Source: Rhizophagus sp. LPA8_4_AMF
Taxonomy: Eukaryota; Glomeromycota; Glomeromycetes; Glomerales; Glomeraceae
Direction: 5' to 3'
DNA: 22,029 nucleotides
Assembly (NCBI GenBank): GCA_021464525.1
Contig: JADRCO010001148.1
Coordinates: 1-22,029 of the forward strand
Shown here: piece by piece, positions 1-10,744 of the stretch
Numbering within the stretch: position 1 is the first letter of the stretch
Layout: each line of letters starts with the position of its first letter
Made by a program: the position numbers and the translations under genes
Notes under the pieces: model-generated
Told to the model about the DNA's origin: nothing
The model's input: the letters and a program-made list of their open reading frames with translations, nothing else
The model's database searches: none

Positions 1-1
1 T

Positions 2-36
<35 letters not shown>

Positions 37-60
37 TAAAAAAAAAAAAAAATAAAAATA
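1..60. repeat. T/A homopolymer block at window edge
   Basis: A run of 21 T is followed directly by A-runs broken by single T. It can fold on itself as a T-A hairpin. Confidence 0.8.
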
Positions 61-654
61 AAAGGAAACGAAACGGTTTTATAGTATTTAATAATATGAG
101 GCGTTACTTTGCTTTTTTTTACCGGTTAAAGTTTAATTAAAATTACCGATTTGTCCCGTTATGAAAATATTTCGGATTCCTATTATGGAGGGTTGACATA
201 TTTTTTTTTTTTTATCATATACGTATTAAAATTGGTATATAAATAAAAAAGTTTTTTACGGTGATCAAAACTTTCGAAATTATCCTTGATGATTATTTCT
301 AAATTTAAAATCTATATAACTAAAAAAATTGTTGAAAAATGGGGAGACGTTTAGATTGACCCGTATAAATAATTTTGAAACGTGTGATTCGTCTGCGTGT
401 ACGGCAGATTCCATGTTGATTACTAATATGTGATTAATTATCTTTTGGTTCCTATTTTACTATTACCAATAAGTACTAGTTAATTAAAGTAATTTATAAG
501 AGTTTTTTATAACGATAGGTCACTATAATGAGGTGAATTTTTTTTTTTAGAATAGTCGTAAAAGCTATTCAAGTCATGTAATGAAAATTTAATCGGAAAT
601 TTTTTTTATTATTACATTATTGGCCATTTCCGTTTTTTTTTTCGATTTTTAAAA
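61..654. other. No gene seen
   Basis: AT-rich DNA with T-runs; no frame, RNA gene or clear repeat. ACCGGTTAAA at 121 resembles the AACCGGTTAA motif near 21100. Confidence 0.6.
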
Positions 655-1050
655 GTTTTTCCATTTTTTTTTTAATTTTCCCTCTCTTTCTTTCGAACTG
701 ATCTTTTACTTTCGGATTTTCTTTTCTTTTCTCTCGAATCAATCCTTTTCTTTTCGAATAAATTTTTTTTTAATTTTTCGGTTTTTTTTTCCAAACCTTT
801 TTTTCCACTTTCTTTTTTTTTCAACCGAAAAAATTTTTTTTCTTTTTTTTTGGTTTGGCTTTTTTTTCCAAACAGAGAAAAAAAATTTTTCCCTTTTCTT
901 CTTTTTTTGGTTTGGCTTTTTTTTCCAACTGAAAAAATTTTTTTTTCCCTTATTTCCAAACCAAAAAAAATTTTCCCTTTTCTTCTTTTGGTTTGGTTTT
1001 TTTCAAATCAGAAAATTTTTTTGCTTTTTCATTCTTTTCTCATTTAGGTG
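655..1050. repeat. Polypyrimidine degenerate tandem repeat
   Basis: Almost pure C/T on the plus strand with interspersed A-runs. A unit with GGTTTGG, then a T-run, CCAA, an A/T run and CCCTTTTCTTC recurs near 851, 909 and 990. Lysine- or phenylalanine-rich frames on either strand are by-products of this composition. Confidence 0.75.
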
Positions 1051-1166
1051 ATCGGATTGATGCTGCGGGTCACTTTTTATATATTGCTAATAAAATTTTA
1101 CGGAGATGTGAATAACACTTAAAATTTCTAAAAATAAATCTAGATTTACATATTAATACAGTATAT

Positions 1167-1195
1167 CCCGGTGCGAAGCAACGGGCTACTGCTAG
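1167..1195 (+). mobile_element. Second Helitron 3' terminus, plus strand
   Basis: CCCGGTGCGAAGCAACGGG folds as a hairpin (GAA loop, two mismatched positions), followed by CTACTG, CTAG and T. Its reverse complement resembles the hairpin at 6655-6673 in base order, consistent with a related family. No Rep-helicase frame is visible upstream, so this is a non-autonomous or truncated copy with an unknown 5' end. Confidence 0.6.
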
Positions 1196-1524
1196 TTTAT
1201 ATATATATTTATTATTTATTATATAAACTACATATAAGTAATATTTTATATTAAAGTTCATCATTGACCTGCACTTATGCATAATAGAATATAATTTTTT
1301 TCATGCAATTTTAATAATAAAGTACGTGATTTCTGATTGTATAACTTACATATTTGGTCTTAAAAAGTTTCGTTACTGATTTGTTCTAATATAAGCGAAT
1401 AAATCAAAATCTACGTTTAATGCACATAATGTATGCAAATCTAAATAGTTATGAATAAAATAAAATTTCTTTTTTTTCTATTTATATCAGTCTATAAGTA
1501 GTGCTATTATTAGTAGGTAAGGAT

Positions 1525-1889
1525 GTTAAACGGTCCGGACTCCATCGACCCAGTGGTCCGGGACCGGAGCGAGGACTGACGATCGGTCCTATAAGACTGC
1601 CATCCTATAAAAAAGAATTTGTAAAAATTTTATTTTTAATAAGAATTTCTTTATTTTAAACAAAAAAAATTGTTCTTGTCATTTTATTGTAAACAGAAAA
1701 AAAAAATTTTTGTTTTTCACCATAAAATTCGTTAGTTTCCAAATAGGTTATTAATCTGCCAACAAATTAGTCAATAAATTGTACTAATTTACTAAAAAAG
1801 ATAAATTTTTTGATCGGTCTTATTAGACCGATCTGTCCTAATCGGTCCGGTCCTAGGACCAAATCAGACTTATTAACCGGACCGTTAAC
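1525..1889. mobile_element. Inverted-repeat element rich in GGTCCGG (MITE-like)
   Basis: GTTAAACGGTCCGG at 1525-1538 and CCGGACCGTTAAC at 1877-1889 form imperfect terminal inverted repeats around about 365 bases. The ends are rich in GGTCC/GGACC, including the palindrome GGTCCTAGGACC (1849-1860) and a perfect 9-bp hairpin GATCGGTCT-TATT-AGACCGATC (1812-1833). The interior is AT-rich. I see no convincing target-site duplication and no coding potential, so the class is open. Confidence 0.55.
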
Positions 1890-2400
1890 AAGCCGCCGTG
1901 CACCTGCCGTTTTGTGGCGCTTGAATTGCCGTAAAAACATGTGCACCTGCCCCATCCATAAACATATATGGATGCTTGTAAACAAGGCGTTGTAAAATTG
2001 TATACATTAAAAACAAATCGGCAATTGAAATTTTATTACTCAGTCGTAAAATTTTATACATTTTTATTTCAAATTTCCTGAAATATTTATTTACATAATT
2101 TTTAATAGCCTGATTTATCATTCGATCAAAGGACGAAAAACAATAGAAAATAATTTGAGGAACCTGTATATTATTGTAAAAAAAAAATGACAATTATAAA
2201 TAAAGTAGCCGTAAGACTAAAAATAATACAATAGTATCCTTTATAATTGTTTAACAAAATATGTTGTCCAAAGTATATGAAAAAATTTATGTTCTTTTTT
2301 AAAAAAAAAGATTTTATTGGGCTATTAATTTCGAAGTTCGAAATAACACGGATTAAAATTATTTTGTTTATAAAAATGATCATTACAATATAGAAAATTC
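1890..2400. other. No gene seen; possible diverged repeat
   Basis: A G/C-richer patch at 1890-1985 has GTGCACCTGCC twice in direct orientation. Minus-strand frames here have no recognisable family. Part of 2120-2380 resembles 5540-5760 (AAAATGATAGAAAATA-like, GAACCTGTA, ATTGTTTAACA), suggesting an old duplication. Confidence 0.35.
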
Positions 2401-2516
2401 ATATTGTTCGATACAAAGTAAGAAACCTTATTCCTCCTCTAGTTTTCGGGAGTTTCCAAGGATGTTGTACAGTTCTAGCAGAAAGTTCCAAATTCTTGGC
2501 AAAACTAAACAATTAT

Positions 2517-2798
2517 TTAAAAGAATTCTTTAATAGATTTTTCTTCATGGGCAAAAAAAAAATTATTTTTATTTTCCATAGGAATTCTCCTCAAGAATTC
2601 TCTAGATCGTCTGATTTCATCGGAGATTTTCGCTCCCGGAAAAAGAATGATGTGATTTTGGGTATCATGTGTAGATCCTCTATCGTAAATAAACAGGGTA
2701 CGATAAGATTTTAATATGCAGTATGTAATAAGCCGGTTATTTATTCCTTTCGTATTTTTTTCATAAATTTCATCTTGAAAAAGTATGTTATTTCTTTT
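2517..2798 (-). other. Unrecognised 93-codon open frame (possible exon or TE relic)
   Basis: On the minus strand a frame is open for 93 codons between stops, in a stretch visibly less AT-rich than its surroundings. It contains ILFPGAK, SDEIRRSREFLRRIP and a lone Met before ENKNNFFF. There is no Met near its beginning, so it would have to be an internal exon or a relic. A second short minus-strand frame in another phase (ELSARTVQHPWKLPKTRGG) lies just downstream, at about 2400-2508. I do not recognise either. Both could be chance. Confidence 0.25.
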
Positions 2799-2801
2799 TT
2801 A

Positions 2802-5800
2802 TTATAATTTATTACTGCATGTATTTATTTTATTTACTGAAATATTTTTATTGAAATTTGAAAATAAGAACGTGAAGTTGTAAGAATATATTGTTATAGA
2901 AATTTACAAGAATTTGTTAGTTTATGATATATAGTAAAAGGATATAAATCATAAATTTTATTTACATATAACACCTGCCTAATCTTGTAAACTTTGACAA
3001 ACAGGGTAATATTAGTCTATTAGGCTGTATAACTTAAATTTGGAGAAAACGTTTATTTACGTTAAATTTTAAAATCATATACTATAGTATTTTGTAATGA
3101 AAAATAATAAATGAATAAATTATAATGAAAATAATTCTAGATAAATTTTTTTTTGCTTTTTTTTCTTAAAATACTGCCAGAATTTTTTAAAGTAAATAAC
3201 TTTAGTTTTTTTTTTTGAAATTTTCCTGATAAATGACCACTATAATTTGTCAAATCTCGTTCGGTATTATGATAACGTCAGCCAGTACCTAAAAAGCAAG
3301 TAATTATTGTAAAAGGAAAAATCTTCATGATAAACTCAAAACTTGACCATTTACGTATTAGTAAAATAAAAATTAAATATTCAACTTACTATTCTTTCTT
3401 AATCGTTTTTGAGTTTTGTGACGGTTCCTTTAAAGATACATTACAGATTTCCAATTACATGCTTATAGTTTATTATTTATTCATTATTTTTTTTCCTAAA
3501 AAAAACAAAGATTTTCTTTCGTTTTTTATTTCACGATGATGAAATTCAACAATAAGAAACTCTTTTCGATGAAAATTCTATAGTACATTCTTTCTTTAAG
3601 AATCTAGTACTAGTTTAAAGTTTTTCTGAATGAACTTTGATAATATTGCGGTTATTAACTAATAATCTAGACGGTTTACAATGTGATTTGTATTAATAAC
3701 TCCTTTTGTGTTCGCTAAGACAATTATGTTAAATTATTACCAATTAGTCTTTTTTGGTTCTTCTTTATTCACAAATTCATACAAAATTCTCTTCTGAGTA
3801 CATTGTAAAAAAATCATCACATAAAATAAATTAACATTGTCCTAATTAGAAATCTAAGTGTCAAGATAATTTTCTCAGGCGCTTATTTAATGAATCATAT
3901 CAAATTTGTTAGATAGTATGTTTACAAGATAAGTGTTAAATTCACATGAAAATAATGATACGGAATAAAATATTGTAAATACTTAATTTTACGTACAAGT
4001 ACTAAACATTTGATGTCATAACGTCAAAATCGATATTAAAAATCCGTATTAATAAAATGTACTAAAAAGGCGAATTATATCTTTTCTCCGCCGAAATATA
4101 AATAAAGGGTAAGGTGATTTTTAATTTTTACCAATATAGTAGCTGTACAGAGAATTTTTAATAGTTGGGAAAAATAGGCCTGAGTTTTATTATCGCATGA
4201 TCTTCCATTAGCGGTTAGTCTTTATTTTTACGGTAATATCTGCTTTATAATTAAAATATATTTTTCGAACAATTACAGATTTACCGATTAATTTAAACTA
4301 TTTTGGAGTTTTTAAAAAATTAACCTAATATGTCATCAGGATATCATGAAAGATAGTCTCCCATATGATAAAATTCTCATTCAGTTGCCTTAATTTACCT
4401 GATCGGGACATCGGGTAGCATAATTACATGAAAGAGTAGTATTGACTCCAAAAATTTTCTCTGAGAATTTACTTAATCACATGTTCTGTGTTTCTTCACT
4501 TTTTGCATGTCTTTTTAATCGTTCTTCTAGTCAGCGAAAAATCTATGCGAAAAAAACATGTATGTAGCACAAATAAATTATGCATTAATCATTCCTAGTT
4601 AAGCCAATTTCGTAAAATGTCTCAATAAAGTATAATTTGTGCACAAGTCTATTTGCGGTTAGTTTTTGTGTCCCAGAAACTATGGCAAGCCTATTTCAAA
4701 ATGATAACCTCTTATTCCCACACCCTATCATGCGACTTTTGCATTAATAAACATATAATTATAATATAAGCGTTTAATTTTATACATATCAAATTTTTTA
4801 TTACCTTTTTCTATATTAAATTTACTTTTTTGATCATAAATAAAAATGCATAATTATATAAATTTCTTGTGTTGTGTAATCGTCCAGATTTCTTAAAATA
4901 GTCAATATTTTTTTGCGTTTATTAAATGCAAACGTCACATAATAAGTGATAAATAATTGGTAAATTTTATTGAAATAGGCGCAGATTTGTCCGCTCTAGC
5001 TTGCCATACAGAAACACATACTCGATGAACAAGTAGTATCAGCAAAACGATGCGCGAATAAATAAATAATGATGATGATTTTTCTCACACTAAAAATTTA
5101 ATAATAGGTATATTTTCTTTCTAACAGTCTTAAAATGTTCTCAGCATATGATTGATGTTCTTTGTTTACGGGTTCGTTCTTGTATCTACAAATAATAATG
5201 ACCTAATGCATGTAAATCTGAAAATAGTCGATATTTCTTTATCTCTATAATTATCAATCTATAAAAATATGTCTAAAAGCTAAATATGGGTTTCAAATTT
5301 CTCTTTCCCAAATTATAGACTCAACTCAGGGGCGAAAGTTAATTGAAAGCTGTACTGTTTGCATTGGTTATACCGAGAAATAAATTGATTGAAGATAAAT
5401 TTGTAGTGAAAAATATTTATGCGTGTGATACTCAATATCGAGTGTTGGCATAATATTAATAATTACCGTTATTTAAAAAAAATACAATACGAATTTATAA
5501 ATTTATTTTACCATTCATTATTTCATTCTATGGAAGAATCAAAATGATAGAAAATACTCTGAAGAACCTGTACTAAATTTATGCCATTTTTTTAACTGTA
5601 AATAAAAATGCCACAAATAATAATAATTTTCTTTATCATTGTTTAACACAAATGTAATTTTAACATATATGGAATAAAGTTATATTCAAATTTTAACCTT
5701 AAAAACTTGTATTTCTATGATTCGAAGATATAAATATTTTGGTATACGTTACATTTACGGGAAAAAATGAAATACTAACATTGACAAAAATAGTACCGAA

Positions 5801-6230
5801 TTTTCCTTGTAAAAAAGATTTATTTAAAAAAAAAACCAGTTTGCGGTTGAATACTTGAGTCATAATCACAAAGACATAATAGGGTTAAACAAATAATAGA
5901 TTTTTTCTTCATAGAAAGATAAGAGAAAATTTATTACTTTGTTTTATTTTTCACAAGAAATAAATTAATTTTTCTTCACGTGTGGTTTTCTTATATGATC
6001 GGAAAAAAATTTAATTTTGGCAACCATAATTTTTGATTTATCTGCAGTAAATCATGTGAACTAAATAACTTTCAGGTTTGGATTTTGACTTATTGACTTA
6101 AATAAAATACTAATCTTTTCTCGATTTTCTTTCCTTTCTGTTAATTGTCTTCAAACAAATGGTGGAATGGTTGTTTGATTTTTAATCTCAATTGTTAAAT
6201 ATATTTTTTTATTTTTTTTCTATGTACAGT
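2802..6230. other. Long AT-rich non-coding stretch
   Basis: Apart from the repeat at 3540-3890 I find no coding frame, tRNA or terminal repeat. Frames of 60-70 codons near 3330 have extreme Phe/Ile/Tyr content and no homologous pattern. Confidence 0.55.
3540..3890 (+). repeat. Diverged non-coding repeat, copy 1
   Basis: GATGAAATTCAACAATAAGA followed by AACTCTTTTCGATGAAA matches 8088 onward. A later segment (ATTAGTCTTTTTTGGTTCTT to TTCTCTTCTGAGTACA) matches 8190-8262. Copy 1 has about 90 extra bases between the two matching parts. Confidence 0.5.
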
Positions 6231-6232
6231 AT

Positions 6233-6394
6233 ATGAATCTTTGGTGTATCATCAGCGCTAAATGGATTAATTTCGTTTGGGCAAAAGCTGTGAGTTTCAT
6301 CGATTCTAAAACTTGGCAAACTTGTTCCGCCAGATTTTCAAATTTCCAAATTTCCAAAACCTCCGAAATTACGAAACTTATCGAATTATCGTAA
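6233..6394 (+). other. Small open frame of 53 codons, unrecognised
   Basis: ATG at 6233, preceded by a pyrimidine tract and ACAG, opens a 53-codon frame beginning MNLWCIISAKWINF and ending at TAA 6392-6394. Base composition is more balanced than in the flanks. It contains the direct repeat AAATTTCC-AAATTTCC. There is no recognisable domain and no partner gene; it may be a relic or chance. Confidence 0.2.
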
Positions 6395-6645
6395 CAGAGA
6401 CACGTTTGACAAGGCGGCTTTTTTCAATCTCGCTTTATATTCTATAATAATTATAGATATGTAGTTGCCTGTAGTTTGTACTGAAATTGTGTTCTTACAA
6501 GATATTATAATATCTAGATCTGGAGTATCGACCTTTCGAATTTTATTACTTGGACGACGAAACTTTCGATTTTAGATTTTTGTTTCCTCACAAAATTATT
6601 CTTAATTATTAATAAGCTTTGTGTACCCAATTTATTGTAGTAAAA

Positions 6646-6673
6646 CTAGGCGTACCCGTCGCGTTGTGCCGGG
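6646..6673 (-). mobile_element. Helitron 3' terminus (hairpin plus CTAG)
   Basis: Read on the minus strand, CCCGGCACAACGCGACGGG can fold into an imperfect hairpin and is followed by TACGC, CTAG and then T. This is the classic Helitron end (subterminal hairpin, CTRR, insertion next to T). It lies about 200 bases downstream of the helicase fragment on the same strand, so both belong to one element. The 5' TC end was not found. Confidence 0.75.
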
Positions 6674-6879
6674 GATGGGACTTTACCCATTGAGTCAAGA
6701 GAGTGACAATAACATATTTATAATTTATTTGTCATGCAGCGTGAATAGATCTAGTTTTTTATTATTATTATGATGGCATTAGTAGGAAATAAATGATACA
6801 ATTTACATTCTTACACAAATAATAGTGAATTGTGTTTGAGTGTTATACGATATATGAAATATTATTATTAAATGTAATT

Positions 6880-7100
6880 TTACTTATAAAGTGAATATTT
6901 CATGGTATACAATGTTTTTGTCTTGCAATTTTCACTATCATCTATGAGAACTTTAATATGTTAATATGAAGTTATTCTTGAGAAGGCAACATATAATTGA
7001 CTATGTGAAAAAACAGGTTCAGGTAGGTAAATACTAACACAGTTAGTTAAAGTTTGTCCTTGTGGTTTATTAATTGTCATTGAAAATCAATGCAAATTTT
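6880..7100 (-). pseudogene. Helitron Pif1-type helicase, C-terminal fragment (decayed)
   Basis: The minus strand from 7080 reads [11 protein letters not shown], then [11 protein letters not shown] and [10 protein letters not shown]. These are the terminal helicase motifs (the K-x-Q-G-Q-T and Y-V-A-[LF]-S-R signatures) of the Pif1-like helicase in eukaryotic Helitron Rep-Hel proteins. A TAA at 6961-6963 interrupts the frame, which then continues with HIKVLIDD and more residues to a stop at 6880-6882. Upstream, a K-F-A-L stretch at 7088-7099 fits the family but is one base out of frame with the Met. No Rep domain or earlier helicase motif is recognisable further upstream. It is a dead fragment, in line with the adjoining Helitron 3' end. 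Confidence 0.85.
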
Positions 7101-9305
7101 ATGTATCACACGAAATAAATATTGCAGTACTGTGAAATTTATGATTTATATAAATTCATCACAAAATCAATCATGAATAAATAGTTTATCGTTACAAAAA
7201 AAAACCCTATAGGAAGTTAAGAGTATGGATACTAGGAAGATGATTTTTTTTTTTATCTTAAAAAAATTCCATTGTGACATTAAAAAAAATACATATCTAT
7301 TGTTCTATTGTTACTACTGTATATATCAAAGAAATTCATTATAGCGTTCTATTATTGTTTTAGAAAAAGAAAACTCACTAATTATTAATATGAAAAAAAA
7401 AAAATCCCATAAAATTACAAAGAATATCTTGCTAAAAAAAATTTATCTACTACTTATTAGCATTAGTAGAAATGGCAGTTATCGGAAGGAGAACTAAAAA
7501 AAATACATCATCACGACTTGCTGGATGAATCACGTGTTTGCAATTCAAATGATTGGATTTATAAGTGCTAATCTAAACGTCAGTAAAACGCAACAATAAT
7601 AGTACCGTGCCTAGAAAGTGATAACTTTAATTTTTTCGATGTCCAACCAGATTTTAAGTTTATTTCACATACAATTCTTAATAGTTTAAAAAATTCACGC
7701 GATATTGATCTTAAATATTATAATTTTAACCTCACATGCGACTATGCACGTTTGTGGCTGAACGCTTTATTTTTAATTATTTTCTGATTAGTTTACTACA
7801 ATGCAATAGTTGATAATAAATTTTTACCAAAGTTATTCCAAAGTTTATTTAAAATTTTAAACGATGAAGAAAATATTACGATGCGTTGTTAATGATCACT
7901 ACGTAAATAGTTTTCTACTTTCATATAAAATTCATTATATTCCTCAATATTTCTTTTACGCTTCAATTTTTGTGAAGCTTAAAGGTATGTTATTTGATAT
8001 TAAAACATATTTATGTTTATACTTAGTTATTTCAGTTTTTTCAAAAAAAGTTTTTCATTCTCAATGAAACTTTCTAGTATATTTTGTGATGAAATTTAAT
8101 AATAAGAAACTCTTTCCCGATGAAATTTCTATATATTTATTCTTTTGTGGTAATAATTAAATTACTTTTTATTCGCAAAAAAAATGCTAATACAAATTAA
8201 TCTTTTTGGATTCTTATTTAGTCATTAAATTCATTATTTGTAAAATTCTTTTCTGAGTATACAAGCAATATAAAATTATAAGCGACAGGATAATTTTCTT
8301 AGATTCGCAAATTATTCAACATCGCTTAATCCTTGCCAAAATTGTCAAATAATATATTTACTAGATACGAGTAAAATCCAATATTTTCATCCTATAAAAT
8401 ATTTAAAGATATGAAAAAAAATGGTGGTCACGCAGAAATTTCATTTGTGTGAAATTAATTTTCACGTACATAAAATTAAAAAAAAGCGTCACAACACTAG
8501 ATTACTCAGGTAAAAATATTTTTTTCGTTCCTACACATTTTATAATATTAAGAAAGCCAAATAATTTATACACCTTCTATATAATTTAATTTAAATTATG
8601 CAAATGTAATCATAATACTTTTTTAAAAAGTTATATTAACGATTGAACAAGTATAAAACATAAATTATTACTAAAATTATAACTATATATTTTTTTAATA
8701 CAAATAATATTTTGTTTATCGAGCATGATTGAGTGAGATTGACATTAATTTCACTGAAAATAATAGAAATTATCAATACTAGTTTTTTGACGAATGATCC
8801 GCTAAAAATCTAGTTAAATTAAAATATTAAACAAAATATTGTAAATACATGTTATTATTTGCCCAATAATAAGAATTACAAAATAATAACCGTCTGAATT
8901 TACTACGACGAATGTATAAAAGGATATAATTATGCGAATGTTTTTATACATTTCGTTGTATTATTAAATCAACGTTCAAAGTTGAGTATTCAGACTTAAA
9001 CATATACGTGAAATTTGTTAATCGTTTAAACTTAAAATAAAATTCTGATTCCAAAAAAAGCTTTGATTATTAAAGCGTAAGCTACGAATCAAAATAATTT
9101 TCACGAAAACTAACACTTAGAGTTCGAAGGATAATGACTCACAAGTTTAACTAAATTTTTCCAGCCAACAAAGATCATGTTAAAACCAAACCTTTTAATA
9201 TAATCACACTATTCAAAAGTCGAGACTGATTTATTTAATTATAATATACAGTGCGTTTAACCAGTATTCAACTATTAAATTAGAAGCAATTAATTTTTTT
9301 TTATT
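7101..9305. other. AT-rich non-coding stretch between the Helitron relic and kinase copy A
   Basis: Nothing is supported except the repeat at 8085-8335. The upstream body of the Helitron should lie here if it persists, but no Rep or earlier helicase motif is readable. Confidence 0.55.
8085..8335 (+). repeat. Diverged non-coding repeat, copy 2
   Basis: Direct-orientation partner of 3540-3890, about 4.5 kb away. Both contain AATAAGAAACTCTTT, a TCTTTTTGG motif and TTCTGAGTA in the same order. No terminal repeats or coding content are visible. Confidence 0.5.
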
Positions 9306-9388
9306 AAATATGATTGAAGGTAAGGTACAACCATATATCAAATAATATTTGCAATATAAAGAATTAATCTTATAAATATAACTCAGCA

Positions 9389-10025
9389 TTAAATGAGATC
9401 GTTAATATCAATATCAAATTCCTTGGTAATATATTCTATATTATTTTATAAATTGAAAAAAAAAATTTAAATATTATTAATTATTTTTAAAGAGCCATCA
9501 TAACATATTTATTTACCGTTATTTTGAGGTTGATTTAAATTTATATTAATATCTAATTCAATTTCTTTCGTAAAATAATCTAAAGAATATAAACATTAAT
9601 ATTATTATTTTCGTGAAATGTTTTCTATTGAAAATTTTAAATTTAAGAAATTTACAAAGTGGATCAAAAAAAGGCTAATCACTTACCAGAATCCTTATTT
9701 TCTAATAACCTTCTCTTTTTAATACTCTGGTCTAAATATTTTTTTTGTAAAAAAAAAAATAAAAAATAAATAAAATAAAAATTTGTAAATAAAACTTTAT
9801 TATTTATTGTGGTTAAAAAATTAGTTTATCAAGATTTATTATATTATTATAAATAAAGTTTAATTTTCATACCATTATTACTGTCTTCAACCGAATCTTC
9901 ATCAAACTTTCTTTTACCTTAAATAATAATGATGATATCAATAATAACAAAAACAATACATTAAACAAAAACTGAGTAATTACCAGTAGATACATTGCTA
10001 TTTTTCTGATAATAATAAAATGGAT
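9389..10025 (-). other. Copy A tail exons 3-7: symmetric phase-1 mini-exons
   Basis: Five short exons of 42, 45, 45, 63 and 47 bases encode the C-terminal tail. Each of the first four is a multiple of three and begins and ends in phase 1, so any could be skipped without breaking the frame. They encode, in order, a PFYYYQKNS segment, KRKF plus acidic residues, SIKKRR, and two related acidic Y-[FI]-T-K-E modules. If the exon 2 donor at 10098 is not used, reading runs into the intron to a stop at 10037 and gives a different C-terminus. Confidence 0.75.
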
Positions 10026-10741
10026 CTAAATAATTATTAAAAATAAGTTGGAATTTTCCTTATGACGAAGCAGCCTTCAGTAAAATAAAATTGTTTACCG
10101 ATAGATTGACTACTTGAACTCCTTAAAGACGTTGCTGATTTAATCACGTGACTTAAAGGTCTACTCTTATAAATGGCACCTGGATTATTTGTTGTTACAG
10201 GTCCAATATCTGATGATTTTATAATTTTAGTTTCATTCAATTTCCTACTATGTAACATGATATCTTCAATTTTATCGCATAAATCATTATATGTTGGTCT
10301 TTTATTTGGATCAGTATGCCAGCATTCTTTCATTAATTCAATATATCCTTCAGGTGCATTTGTAACGATTGGTGGTCGTAAACCATCACTTATTTTTATT
10401 ATAAGTTCTATATCATGAATTTCATCCCAAAAAGGCCTTCTACCAGTCATAAGCTCCCACATAATCATCCCAAAACTATATATATCTGAAGCTTCAGTAT
10501 ATTGTTGTCCTTGAAAAATCTCTGGTGCCATATAAGGAATAATACCATAATTTTCATTATTAATATCTGTACATTCAGTTGCAGATTTACTTATTCCCAG
10601 ATCACCTACGAACGCACTATATCCATTAATAAAGATATTCCCACTATGTAAATCTCTGTGAATAATACCCACGAAATGAATAGAATAAAGTCCAATCATT
10701 ATATACCATAATTTATTCATCTTTGTTTCCCAATTAATATT

Positions 10742-10744
10742 CTA
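10742..10744 (-). other. Premature stop codon (TAG) in kinase copy A
   Basis: The minus-strand codon between Phe and Asn in exon 2 reads TAG. The aligned codon is TAT in copy C and TAC in copy B (both Tyr). It is a single-base difference from TAT with no frameshift nearby. The next Met in frame is at 10720. Confidence 0.9.

Noticed and set aside
672-1047. Lysine-rich minus-strand and phenylalanine-rich plus-strand frames
   Set aside because: They are translations of the polypyrimidine repeat and have no coding character.
1885-2193. Minus-strand 102-codon frame
   Set aside because: It has no recognisable domain, mixes GC-rich and AT-rich halves, and abuts the inverted-repeat element.
3327-3539. 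70-codon plus-strand frame
   Set aside because: Phe/Ile/Tyr-rich composition is expected from AT-rich DNA, and the adjacent repeat copy does not keep the frame.
7864-8067. 67-codon plus-strand frame
   Set aside because: Low-complexity hydrophobic content, no homologue pattern, and not kept near the related repeat at 3540.
10037-10098. Copy A protein ending at the stop at 10037
   Set aside because: A good GT donor at 10098 and conserved downstream exons in the right phase make splicing more likely; kept only as a possible intron-retention form.
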